Below, in pieces: positions 11,571-22,984 of a stretch of 64,000 bases of DNA (positions are counted from its first letter, which is position 1; each line of letters opens with the position of its first letter). Both the position numbers and the translations under genes were made by a program. The notes below the pieces were generated by a model. It made no database searches. It saw nothing but the letters and a program-made list of their open reading frames with translations, and was not told where the DNA came from. The stretch lies in assembly GCF_030272615.1 (NCBI RefSeq), contig NC_081414.1:524130137-524194136 (forward strand), in the 5' to 3' direction. Origin of the DNA: Cryptomeria japonica. Lineage: Eukaryota > Streptophyta > Pinopsida > Cupressales > Cupressaceae.

Positions 11571-12843
11571 TATAGAAATAGGATCATCATAAATAACTCC
11601 TATATCCTTCAACATCGGCTTCATCCAAATTACCTGAGTACAATTGCTAGTAGCAGCAATGTATTCAGCCTCTGCAGTAGATAAGGAAATAACATTTTGC
11701 TTCTTACTTGCCCAAGAGACCAACTTCTTACCCAAAAATAATGCACCACCAGTAGTACTCTTTCGGTCATCAATATCACTTGCCCAATCAGCATCTGTAA
11801 AAGAATTCAAGGTAAAGTCATCATTATTAGGATACCACAAACCAAAATCAACTGTCCCTTTTAAATATCTAAATATCCTTTTTATAGCAGTAACATGAGA
11901 TTCCTTAGGATTAGCTTGAAATCTAGCAACATGACACACAACATTCATTATATCAGGTCTAGTTTGATTCAAATACAACAATCCACTAATCATAGATCTA
12001 TATCTGTTCTAACTACCTTTCAGAGAATCATCATCCTTTGTCAACTTACATCGGATCACCATAGGAATACCAACTAGTTTAGAGTCTTCAAAACCAAATT
12101 TCTTCAACAATTCCTTCACTTACTTGGACTAAGATATGAAATACCTTTATCCAACTGAGTAATTTTCAATCCCAAAAAGAATTTCATTTCACCAGTCATA
12201 GACATCTCATATTCATTCTACATCTCTTCAACAAATTTCTTGCGTAGGCAGTCATTTCCTCCAAAGAAAATGTCATCAACAAAAACTTCCAATCAAAATG
12301 TTAATCTGATCAATCTTGAAATAAAAATAATTGTTAACAGTACCTTTATTGAATCCAATCTTCATCAAATACTAATTCAATTTTGGCATACCAGGCTCTA
12401 GGGGCTTGCTTCAGCACATACAATGCTTTCTTCATCCGGAAAACCATGCCCGTTTCATCTGTCAGCTAAAATCTATCTGGTTGCTCAATGTAGACTTCTT
12501 CTTTCGACTCACCATTAAGAAGGATTGATTTGACATCCATATGATAAACCTTGAAATCTTTGTGAGCAACATAAGCAATAAATAATCTAACAGCTTCAAT
12601 TATTAGCCACCGAAGCAAAAGTCTCCTCATAATCAATTCCTTGCACCTATGAATAACCTTTACATACAAGTCTAGCTTTATATTGAACAACTTCACCCTT
12701 TTTATTCACCTTATTCTGAAATACATATTTAGTTCCAATTACATTTTTATCCTTGGGTCTGGGAAGTAGAATCCATGTATCATTTTTCTCAATCTAAATC
12801 AATTCTTCTTTCATAGCTTTAATCCAATTTTCATATTTACATG
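11571..12843 (-). pseudogene. Duplicated copia B pol fragment between LTR and LTR tail
   Basis: This 1.27-kb block starts with TATAG and matches 27313-28588, the copia sequence flanking element A on its right, with only a few percent differences. Read on the minus strand it encodes copia reverse transcriptase/RNase H parts ([50 protein letters not shown]-like). It ends at a CTT shared with the LTR tail that follows. It is therefore a copy of A's own right-hand flank, placed between the 5' LTR and a second LTR end, and it has no coding function. Confidence 0.9.
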
Positions 12844-13013
12844 CTTGATTAGCTATTTTATTCTATGTTTATATGCTTTCTATTTCATGCTTAATATCTC
12901 TCTTGATATGCCTGTTTAGGATAATCTTTTGTTGCTAACACTAACGTTTGTTTCTTGTGCTCTTGTGTGTGTTGCCATCAAACAGATTTTCTAATCCTTT
13001 TTGCAGAGCATCA
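12844..13013 (+). repeat. Duplicated 3' tail of the LTR of element A
   Basis: These 170 bases repeat the last part of the LTR (11402-11570 and 27142-27312), including the CAGAGCATCA end. They join directly to the primer-binding site. At GATATGCCTG and in the CAAACAG stretch the tail matches the 3' LTR rather than the upstream 5' LTR copy. Confidence 0.9.
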
Positions 13014-13015
13014 TT

Positions 13016-13035
13016 TGGTGAACCTGACGTGAATC
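13016..13035 (+). other. Primer-binding site of element A
   Basis: TGGTGAACCTGACGTGAATC begins three bases after the CA end of the LTR tail. From memory, its complement fits the 3' end of plant tRNA-Trp (ending ...GGTTCACCA) with a single mismatch. The position is right for a minus-strand primer site; the tRNA assignment is less certain. Confidence 0.6.
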
Positions 13036-15714
13036 CAAACACCCAAGAGATCATTTTTTTAAACCAATAACATGTTTGAATGTTGAAATTGTCACACAGG
13101 TTGCGCTTTAGCACTATTGATCTCGTTCTAGCGCTATCGATACTTGTTGTTCTAGCGCTATTGTTCTTACAATAGTGCTATTGTATCAAGTTTAGTGCTT
13201 TTAATACTGTTTTGGTGCTTTCGACACTGTTTTGGCGCTATTGACCCTATTTTAGCACGTTTGCCTTCTCTGTCTTTCTTTTTCTTTTAGCACATTTGTG
13301 TTAAATAGCGCTTCTGTTCAAACACAGACTAGCACTATTGTAACAGAACATTGTAAAAAGGACCTTGTAACCGAAAAAGTGAAAGTTTTTAGGCTTGTGG
13401 AAGCCCCCCCCAGACATGGATTTTACTAACCAGTTGTTGTTTGTGCAAGTTTAAAACTCACCATTAAAAATCACAAACTTTATTTTGGTGCTTTAAAAAC
13501 TTGAACAAACAAACTTTCCTTACTTTCTAGTTAGGGTCACTTGTTTCTTTGGTGCATTAAAACTGAACAAAACAAACATTTGTTTTCTTGCAAGTTAGGA
13601 AACACACTTCATTTGGTGCTTAAAATCAACACTTCCATTCTTTCTTGCATCAAAAGAATTTACAATCCACACTTCTATTTTTGGTGCACATAAAATACAA
13701 AATCAACTTGTTTAAATTTTTTTGCAAAAACAATTTTTTTCATGCATACATGCTTCAAGTTCAATTGACCAAGATTTCCAATTTCTAGATTACAACACAT
13801 TTTGCCATTGAAGGATAAAAAGAACACCATGCCTGTTGGAGCAACATCTCCAAATAGTTAGATTACATTGCAATGGCAGATTAAAAAGAACAAGTGTTTT
13901 TCATACTTGGCACACTTGTGCAAAATGTCGGTCGAGTGGTCCCACTTCTAACACACACTATCCTCTCCCTTAGCTTTCGTGGTCCTAGGTGCAAGAGAAA
14001 AGTGTTAGTAACACTCAAAATTTTTATCTTTTTAAGAGAGGCCTGCCAAGAGACACATCACTCTTGGGAATGACCTCACGCGGTAAATCCTTCGAGCCGC
14101 TATAGAAATCAGGTGAGAGCAAAAGCTGTAGCCTTGGGTATAGTTGTTCCTATAGTGTAACTGGCCGAAAGGACATATGGGCCCCACCACTAGTTACAAG
14201 GCTCTTAAGTGAGTCACTGCAGAATGAACTTATGTCCAAAAACATCAAACATGACTAAACACCTTTAAGTAGTAGCCCACCCATTCTATTGATTGAGGAT
14301 ATTTGCAATATAATTTAGTGCAAGAGCATAGATGGTTTTGCTCCCAAGATACTCACCATACATATTTCCTTGAGTAGAAACATAGCTTTTTGAAAAGTCA
14401 CTTGTGGCTTGATAAAAGTGGTGACTCCCCCATCATAGGGATCATCTATTTGTTATGCTCGTGCAAGACTTAGTATATCACATCCTTACCTGCCAAGGCG
14501 GGATTCATAAGGTATGTAGTACCAAAGTCGAAGAAATATCAAGATGTGGGCTAAATTTATCACAACTGGCCATTTGACCTTAGGGATAAAAAGTGTTTGA
14601 AGTGTGTTCATTTTAGTCAAAACCAAGTGCAAATTGAGCCAACTTCAGGCTTTGGAAATACACCTTAAAATACATCTAAAGGAAGGGTCATATACAAGTC
14701 CAAGGATTGGGTTGATCTAGACCCATACTCATTTGTGCCTTTTAGGCAACATTCTTGTGTTTGTGTGCTTGCTTTGTTTTCTTGTCAAAGAAACATCAAA
14801 AGAAAATCACTTCCAAAAACAAAGTGTTCATCCAACCAAGCATCTTTCAAAAACAACAAAAAGATCAAAACCAAAAAAAGAAAAGAATCAAACTTTATGA
14901 CCATTCTTCACATCTTGCGAAAGAAGAAGCATCATCAGAATATCAACTTGAAAAGAAGGCCATTGAGCTCAAAGGAGGAAATTCTTCTATATAAATAGAC
15001 AAATCTTTGTCTCACATAGATTTTTTTTGCGTCACATGCGTCTCTACCTTCAAGGCAAAACAAACGAATTTGATTCAGAGACATTGAACCGCAGAGCTTT
15101 TATGCAATATAGAGCTCTGAGTTATCACAAAAACCAAGGAGGTAAGATTAATCCCAACTTTTTCCCAAACGTCTGTATCACATACAACGTAGCTCAAGAA
15201 ATACCACCAACACCCGAAAGGGAAGAAGTAGAGTTTGTCCCATTTGTGACACAGAGCTTTTATTGAAGTTAAAAGCATTTTTATCCATTATCTTACTCAT
15301 ACATCATCACTTCATCATCAATCCGTTCCAACTCTCAAAACATTAAGAGGTTCTTGCTCCAAGTTCTCTTTTTAGATATTGCTTGAATCAAATACATCAC
15401 ATCACTTTTTAGATTTTTTCTACATCTAGGATAAGCTCATCCTAAGAGACACATCTGTGCAGGTTAAAACTAGTTCATGAGTGAATCCTCTCATTACTAG
15501 GTAGTTAAATCTATAACACATCTCAGATTTCTCTACACCTTATCACATCAAAACTTATCAAACAAGCAAGCAATTCAAAAAAGGAATTTTGGTTACATCT
15601 ACCTTAAAAGTGCTAGAGATCCACATACAACACAATTCACCAACCATCAATCTCTCATTTCATCAAAAACTCATCATCATTTTCACACAACTTCAACAAA
15701 AGCTTGTAAGCAAA
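13036..15714 (+). other. Long 5' leader of element A
   Basis: About 2.7 kb separate the primer site from the gag start, which is typical of large Tat elements. The leader has a cluster of AGCGCTAT-like words at 13100-13340, poly-A/C rich stretches, and short open frames (for example 15039-15266) without recognisable domains. Confidence 0.6.
13100..13340. repeat. Cluster of (T)AGCGCTAT(T) palindromic words
   Basis: The hexamer AGCGCT (self-complementary) or one-base variants (AGTGCT, GGCGCT, GGTGCT) recurs about a dozen times over 240 bases, usually followed by ATT and spaced 20-35 bases apart. No such density exists elsewhere in the element. Confidence 0.7.
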
Positions 15715-17453
15715 ATGGCTCAAACCCGATCACAGTCAAGGCAACGAGAAATAGAAATGTAAGAAGAAGAGGAAAATCTCAATGAATTCCAAGAAGCACT
15801 TGGAGGAAATGCGAATGACGAAAACCCAAGTACTCCTACTCCTACAACAATAGAAAGGGCTCAGCATAACCCTCTCTTTAATAGACTATTTGACGAAATA
15901 ATTAGGAGCAATGCGGATGCTCACTTCTTAAAACTCGCTCAAGAAGGAGCCAAACTCCCCTCTGACTTTGATCTTGCCCAATTAAGACAAGCATCAGAAA
16001 GACAAAGTCACCATGCGGAGGAATGAGGTAGAGATCCCATCAGATATAACATTCCTCGAGGTAACCCACCACCTCCTCCTCCAAATGAAATGGAGATGTT
16101 GTAGTAACAAGTCGAGAATCTCGCACAACAACTTCATAGTGGTGTCAAGACTAACCAATTTTCACTCAATGACATCTGTCCCTATCCTTTTGATAGGAAT
16201 CTTTATATGCCACCCTTTCCATGAGGATTCGAAACACCCAAATTTGAAAAATATAGAGGAAAGGGAGATCCCCATGATCATGTCAGAGAATTTCATTCCA
16301 CTTGTCTTGAAGTGGCATATGAAGACACCTATCTAATGTGCCTTTTTCCCCAAAGCTTGGGAGGAACAACCACATCATAGTTTTCCCAACTATCAGGTGG
16401 CATTAGAACATTTGAGGAACTCATCCAGAAATTCCTTGCTCATTACTCTCATAACATTGAATGCGACATCACCATGGCTGATCTGTGCAACACCAAACAA
16501 AAACTAGGTGAACTATTCTCAGTATTCCTGCAACAATGGTGCCAAATGTCTAGCAAACGTTCTCTTCAGTTACCTGAACGAGAACTAGTGGAAATATTCA
16601 TTTCCAACTTAAACGAAGAAATGGAATTTCACCTGGATGTCAAAGACACTGACTCTTTTAATGATATGATCACCAAGGGTTTGAAGTGTGAACGGGCACT
16701 CATCAAGAAAGGACTCATCAAAATCTATAATGAACCAAAGGATGGTCCTCGCCCACGCTTCAATAGTGATAAACCAAGCTTCTGGAACAAAAACAAGAAT
16801 ATCGTCAACGATGGGGTTGTGGATGCCAGGACTATACAAAGTGCACAACTTGTGGTTCGGTTTGTAGGATAGAATCCTCCACCTCAAAATAACACAAATG
16901 TTCCTTCTAATCAAGGTCGCATCACATCTCACGATGAACCAAGACCTCGTCAGCAAAAACAAAAACGCACATACACTCCCTTAGGGGAACCCATTGAAAT
17001 AGTATTGCGACAACTCATTTCTCAAAATTTGGTCACTCTCCCTAAAACATCAAACTATGAACCTTAGGTCAAACCCGCATGGTGGTGAGATACTAAACAC
17101 TGTGATTTCCACCAAGGGAGAGGACACAAGACAAGTAATTGTCATCGATTGAAAGATCTTATTCAGGATCTTATTGATCGAGGAGAAATTGAAATAGAAG
17201 GACATGACCCAAAAACAACAAATAATGATCATCTGATGTTCAAAAATCCACTTCCATCACAAGATCAAAGGGGTCCTTCCACTTCCAGGCGAGGCACTGA
17301 TACCACTGATTATACACAGGCTGCGTATAATTACACTGTAAATCATCTGTATGATGCCAGTGAACAAGTTGCAACTATAACCTTCAAAAATCCCAACTCA
17401 AATTGCAATGTTGTTACACATCATGGCAAGGTCACCATAAAGGCAGCTCCATA
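15715..17453 (+). pseudogene. Gag region of Tat element A
   Basis: The ATG at 15715 follows a long leader and starts MAQTRSQSRQREIE. The capsid-type Retrotrans_gag domain spans about 16180-16720: FEKYRGKGDPHDHVREF, then FEELIQKFLAHYSHNIE, then LGELFSVFLQQW. A nucleocapsid-like knuckle of the form CDFHQGRGHKTSNCHRLK is at 17101-17154, followed by DLIQDLIDRGEIEIEG. Stops occur after residue 15, in PFP*GFE, in TTS*FSQ and after the basic region, mostly where R, W or Q would be expected. Gag forms the virus-like particle that packages element RNA. The frame is the same as in pol. Confidence 0.87.
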
Positions 17454-17487
17454 AGGCACCACCTCCATCTCAAAGTAGTACAATCTT

Positions 17488-18003
17488 GTGGAACAATTAG
17501 ACAAAACACCTGCGCTTATATCCATTTTAGAACTATTGCGCCTATCGCCATCCCATAAAACTATCTTGGATCAAGCACTCCAAGAGGCGTCAGTCCCTGC
17601 AAACCTGAATACAGACCAATTTCAAGCCATGGTTGGAAGTCTAAAGTCATCACCTTGTCTCACTTTTTCCGAAAGTGACAACTCTTCTTTCCAGCAACCT
17701 CATAATGCTTCACTACACATTGAAGGCTTTATCAACCAGCATAGGATCAAGCGAGTCTTGATCGATAATGGAGCAGGCCTGAATATTTGTACACTACAGT
17801 TGGTCATAGCATTGGGATATGCTATAGAATTAGTGGATCCTCGCAAGAAGATCACAATCAAAGCCTATGACGATGCAGAGTGTTCATCCAAAGGAGCTAT
17901 GGTACTCCCAATCCGAGTGGGCCCTGTGGTAAAACACATCATCTGTTAGGTTCTGGACCTTCCTCTACCATACAATATATTATTAGGAAGACCTTGAATA
18001 CAT
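17488..18003 (+). pseudogene. Aspartic protease of Tat element A
   Basis: The retropepsin-like core is visible as RVLIDNGAGLNICTL with the catalytic aspartate at about 17763. It is followed by a conserved LGRP-type end, where LLGRP is readable near 17980. The catalytic triplet reads D-N-G rather than D-S/T-G, a variant I know from other plant Ty3 elements, so it need not be a defect. One stop follows KHIIC. The protease would cut the gag-pol polyprotein. It lies in frame between gag and reverse transcriptase. Confidence 0.82.
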
Positions 18004-19800
18004 GCCATGCAAGCCATTCCATCTACCTACCATCAATGTATCAAGTTCCCACATAACGGTGTAGAGATCACAATCTTGGGCGATGCAAATCCCTTTGCGT
18101 ATTGCCATAATATCAACCATCAACCAGAGATTATCATTCCTAATAATAGAGAAGCCATTTCCTCCACATCATATATAAGTCCCGCCTCTCTTGCCAGTTC
18201 GAACACCACTATACCAAAGCAAGAAAAGCTTAAAATGAAAATAGCAGAGGAAGGTCCTAGGGAATACAACTTGAGTCAACTCTTTTGTGTAGGACAAATT
18301 CCCACTTCTCCTAGAACACATGGTAAACCACAGTAGGTACTCCAGCAACCCCTAATCACGCCAGCGTGTGCTTTGATGCCTTTCATCCTTGGAAAAAGTC
18401 AAGAAGAAGAAACCCAAGATGAGGACTTAGCGGAATGGATCTATAAAGATCCCATCACCACTGATATACCGCAAGTTAAACTTCCTACGGATCAGTATGG
18501 AAAAGGTCTCCTCATTATGAAAAGAATGGGGTATGAGAGTGCTTTGGGATATTGCAAACAAGGATGACATGAACCTCTACTGCCGAAATTAAAACCCAAA
18601 GGTAATACAGGCCTAGGCTTTGAAAAAGAGATCTTTCCTAAACTCAAATTCAAAGGAAAACGTAGCAAACCATTATGTCAGCCTATTGCAAAAAGGACAC
18701 CCTTCATTATTAAAGTAGCATCAAACACCATCACAACTGCCCCACCGAGGCTCAAAATCCCAACACCACCATCTACAATGCCAATCATCCCACCCAACAA
18801 ACTAGTAATCCCATCAGCAGCAGCAATCCCATCAATAGTACCATTAGCAGCAACAACTGTATTGGAACCCGTAGCAGCATCTATGGCACTAGCAGTTCCA
18901 ACAGAAGCCACTGAGTCAACACTACTGATACTCCTCGTACCAGATCCTTTAATCCCCATCGACCTTCCTGCAGCACCAATCACTACAAAGGTACATCAAC
19001 CAATCACACCTGCAGTATTTAACTCCAAAGACATCCCAGTATGGTATAGTAATCGGATGCTGGAAAGTGACTCAGAGACCGACTCACATGAGTGGGAATT
19101 TGATTCTGTACAGCTTAACACTTCAGATGAGGAAGACACATCACTACATCCACCACGCAAAGACATCCTTGTTTATGGAGAAGCACAGATAAAGACCACT
19201 TGGGTTCCTGAACTAGAAACATTTTCAAAGACCCTACGTCTCATCCTACGCCTGATTCTGACAGGGAGAGTACCATTAATGACCTTCACCATAACGTCTT
19301 AACCCTCACTGATACATCTAACGCACTTAACCTAATCGATGAAGTAATGCCCATTATCCACCCTGAACTCATCGAATGGAACCAACCAAATCCCCCATGT
19401 CTTGACTTCTTCCAAAATGATGAGGCCATCATTGACTTTTTGGAATTAAGGGATAACCTACCAAGTGGGGATCACAAAGCTGGATTCACCATTGAACTTA
19501 ATAGCGCAGCATACTTCAAGGCGGATGCCAAACCTTTCAGCTGCAAAAATATAACAATAAAACATGGATCTTCCAGTGAAAACCACACCGTGGCACTTTT
19601 TGATTCAACAAAAGTAAAAAGAAAGAGCGTATCCAATGGTGAAAACCTCTCTGAGACGCCTAAGGGTGAAGGGTTTGACATCCTCCCTACTAGTACACAA
19701 CAGGAACGATCAATGATTCTCATCGAGGAAACCAAAGAATACAATGTGGGGACTCATGAAAATCCTCATCTCATACATCTAGCATCTCTTCTCACTCCAG
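18004..19800 (+). pseudogene. Protease to reverse transcriptase spacer of element A
   Basis: About 1.8 kb of weakly conserved, low-complexity coding sequence, rich in Pro, Ala, Ile, Ser and acidic residues, lies between protease and reverse transcriptase. It includes an acidic SDSETDSHEWEFDSVQL-like stretch near 19070. The frame shifts by one near 19230 and returns before 19940. Long spacers of this kind are common in Tat elements. I recognise no enzymatic domain in it. Confidence 0.65.
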
Positions 19801-19859
19801 AGGAATAGCCTAAGTTTATAGAGTTCTTCTAGAAGCGTCAGATCAACTTTGCATGGTCA

Positions 19860-20580
19860 AATGTAGACATGCCTGGGCTTGATCCTGATTTAGTCATGCA
19901 TCACCTCACCATCGCAGAAGCTTCGCAAGATGCATCCTTAGATTGTAGTGCTCATCAAAACAGAACTCAAGAAACTCCTCGATGTTGGTTTCATTAGACC
20001 AATTGATTATGCAGAATGGATCTCCAACATTGTGCCTATCGGCAAACCAAAAGGGGCCATCCGCATTTGTACCGACTTCAGGGATCTAAATAAGGCATGT
20101 CCTAAGGATGACTTCTCCCTACCAAATATCGACATCATAGTGGATCTGACAGCAAGACATGCCATGCTTTCACTCATGGATGGCTTTTCAGGATACAATT
20201 AGATAAAGATTGCACCAGACGATCAACATAAGACAGCCTTCACATGTCCATGGGGCACATATTGCTGGAATGTAATGCCTTTTGGTCTAAAGAATGCAGG
20301 AGCGACTTATCAAAGAGCAATGACCACCATCTTCCATGACATGATGCATACTATGATGGAAGATTATGTTGATGACTTACTAGAAAAATCACTCACCAGA
20401 GAAGGGCATCTCCACATCTTAGATAAAATCTTTGATAGACTGGAACAATACCATGTTTGACTCAACCCAAAGAAATGTGTCTTTGGAGTAACCTCCGGGA
20501 AGCTTCTAGGATACATTGTCTTAAGCAAAGGTATTGAGGTCGACCCAGCAAAGGTAAAAGAAATCATGGACATGCCACCT
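19860..20580 (+). pseudogene. Reverse transcriptase of Tat element A
   Basis: The family motifs are in order: LLDVGFIRPIDYAEWISNIV, IRICTDFRDLNKACPKD, FSLPNIDIIVD, MDGFSGYN, TAFTCPWGTYCWNVMPFGLK and the catalytic YVDD at 20365-20376. NPKKCVFGVTSGKLLGYIV follows. It has a stop after GYN (Q expected) and another before LNP (R expected), both explicable by a single C-to-T change. It copies element RNA to DNA in the cytoplasmic particle; this copy cannot be translated whole. Confidence 0.92.
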
Positions 20581-21180
20581 CCAAAGAATATCAGTCAGCT
20601 AAGGACATTACAAGGACAACTTCAATCCATTCGAAGATTCATTGCACAACTGGCTCATAAGTGTCACCCATTTACACACCTGCTACACAAGAACATCCAC
20701 TTTCAGTGGGATGCCCGATGCTAGCAAGCATTTCAGACGCTTAAAGACTATCTCATGAATCCACCATTGTTGATCCCACCAGATCTAAGTAGACCATTGT
20801 TACTCTATATCTCAATGACAAGTACAACATTGGGTGTACTACTGGAACAACATAATATAGAAGGAAAAGAGTGTGCTATTTACTACCTCTCTCGCACACT
20901 GGTGGGCTATGAACTCAATTACACACCTATTGAGCGAGCTTGCCTAGCAGTAATCTTAGCAGCCACTAAACTGAGGCACTATCTGTTAACACACAAAGTA
21001 CAACTCATTGCAAAGATTGATCCACTCAAGTATTTACTCAGCAAAGCAGTATTGATAGGTCGATTGGCCAAATGGGTGATGATTCTAAGTGAATTTGACA
21101 TCGAGTATGTAGATCGTAAAGCTATCAAAGGGCAGGTTATTGCAGATCAGTTAGCCGATGCACCTCTCATAGGCGATCAT
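20581..21180 (+). pseudogene. First RNase H domain of element A
   Basis: The connection and RNase H region reads LRTLQGQLQSIRRFIAQLAH, then ISMTSTTLGVLLEQ, AIYYLSRTLVGYELNY, ERACLAVILAATKLRHYL and VIADQLADAP. In many Tat elements this ancestral domain is partly degenerate, and the second RNase H downstream is thought to supply activity. One TAG interrupts the frame before QAFQTLKDYL (Q expected). Confidence 0.85.
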
Positions 21181-21219
21181 CCTCTCATTTCCAATTTTCC
21201 AGATGAAGAGATATTCATG

Positions 21220-21640
21220 ATCACAACAACACAACCATGGAAATTATACTTTGATGGTTCGTACACTAGACATGGCTCAGGGGCAGGCATTCTATTTATC
21301 ACACCTCAAGGTGACAACATCCCGAAGTCTTACAGGCTCACATTTCCATGCACCAACAACATAGCAGAGTATGAGGCCTTGATCACAGGACTCAGGCTAG
21401 TCGTACAATGGAAATTACAAGAACTACAAGTATATGGCGACTCCCAACTGGTCATTCGACAAGCAACAGATGAATATCAGACCAAGGATGATAAACTCAT
21501 GCCATATAAGCAAATGGTGGACAAACTAAAGACATCATTTACTACTATCACTTTTGAGCAGATACCAAGAGATTAGAATCGAGCTGCTGACGCTATGGCC
21601 ACCATCGCATCTCTACTAGATCTTCCACAGAATTCAACAT
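21220..21640 (+). pseudogene. Second, archaeal-type RNase H of element A
   Basis: A complete extra RNase H follows the first: WKLYFDGSYTRHGSGAGI (first catalytic Asp), NNIAEYEALITGLRL (Glu), LQVYGDSQLVIRQ (Asp) and NRAADAMAT (last Asp). All four acidic positions are kept. A TAG lies just before NRAADAMA, where Q is usual. This domain assigns the element to the Tat lineage. Confidence 0.88.
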
Positions 21641-21699
21641 GCTACGAGTTCTTGGTAGAATAGCTTTGGATCCCCACTTATGATATCCCCAAAGCTGAA

Positions 21700-22984
21700 A
21701 TGATATGTCGCCTTGTCAGTTCTAAATCCCCATGGTATGGTGAATTCTACACCTACCTTCACGATCACACCCTTCCTCCCAACCAATCGAATAACCAGCG
21801 TAAAACCTTCATTCGCCAAACTGCTCGATATACCATTATTGCTGAAACCCTATACCGACGCAGTCTTGATGGTACTCTCCTTCGATGTCTAGAACAAGGT
21901 GAGATAAAAAAGGCTTTGGAAGAAGTCCATGAAGGAATTTGCGGGACTCACTCAAGTGGTCCGTCACTAGCCAAGAAACTCCTGCGCAATGGATACTATT
22001 GGCCATCTATGGAAAAGGATTCCTACTACTTTGTCAGAAAATGCAAGAAATGTCAACTTCACGGTGACCTGATACATGCACCAGCCCAGGAACTACAACC
22101 AATCACGACACCATGGCCTTTTTGTCAATGGGGCCTTGACCTTGTGGGTAAGATTCATCCATCTTCATCTAATGGCCATAAATTCATTATTACCGCCACC
22201 GAATATTTCACAAAGTGGATTGAAGCTATTCCACTTACCCAAGTCACCGACAAGCAGATTGCCTCATTCATCCTCAACTACATCATCTGCCAGTATGGTG
22301 TGCCCATGTCCATCATCACAGATAACGGTCTTCCTTTCAAAAATCAGGATGTCCGTGAACTTTGTGAGAAATTTCACATCCAACATCGCTTTTCCACTCC
22401 CTACTACCCACAAGGCAATGGTTAGGCCGAAGCATCAAATAAAAACATATTAAGAATCCTCAAGAAGACAGTCAATGATGTCGGCCGTGATTGGCATGTT
22501 CAACTAAATCCAGTGCTATGGGCATATCGAACTAGCATTTGAACCCCTACAGGTGCAACTCCTTATGGTCTATGGTGCAGAAGCTATCTTGCCTATTGAG
22601 GTCGAGATACCATCACTACGGGTTTTCTTGCACAATCTCATCGATGATGAAGTATATAGAGTATCCCGTCTTTAGGACTTAGAGTTACTCGATGAGAAGT
22701 GACAAGCTGCATACAATCACCTCAAAGCCTATTAGCAGCGCATGAGTAGAAGCTACAATCATCGGGTTAGATCTCGTACATTTGAGTTAGGTGATCTTGT
22801 TCTACGAGAGAATCCTCGCAACCAACCAAACAGAGAACATCAGGGCAAGTTTGAATCAAACTGGCTCGGCCCATATGTTGTCACTGCTGTCTTTGGGTCC
22901 AGGGCATATCAGTTGGCTACATCAGAAGGAGAACCGCTCACAGATCCAATCAACAGCATGCACCTCAAATGGTTTTATACCTAA
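21700..22984 (+). pseudogene. Integrase of element A
   Basis: The zinc-binding HHCC domain is seen as EVHEGICGTHSSG followed by CKKCQLHGD. The DDE core has WGLDLVGKI (first Asp), IITDNGLPF (second Asp) and, after an in-frame TAG, AEASNK (Glu). The C-terminal part with FELGDLVLRENP and GKFESNWLGPYVV, ending HLKWFYT at 22984, lies in another frame after a small deletion near 22556. Stops sit at NG*AEA and TSI*TP (Q and R expected). Integrase inserts the cDNA and makes the 5-bp duplication. Confidence 0.9.

Noticed and set aside
11571-12843. Independent insertion of a second copia element into the LTR of element A
   Set aside because: It begins with A's own target duplication and matches A's right flank base for base over 1.27 kb, without LTRs or a target duplication of its own.
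17755-17780. D-N-G in the protease of element A as an inactivating mutation
   Set aside because: The same DNG variant is known in other plant Ty3 elements, so it cannot be counted as damage here.
18678-18983. Minus-strand Gly/Ala/Val-rich frame of about 100 codons
   Set aside because: It is the shadow of the Pro/Ala/Ile-rich spacer of element A and has no motif of its own.
22076-22453. Second plus-strand frame overlapping the integrase of element A
   Set aside because: Out of frame with the conserved DDE motifs and composed of low-complexity residues; a shadow frame.
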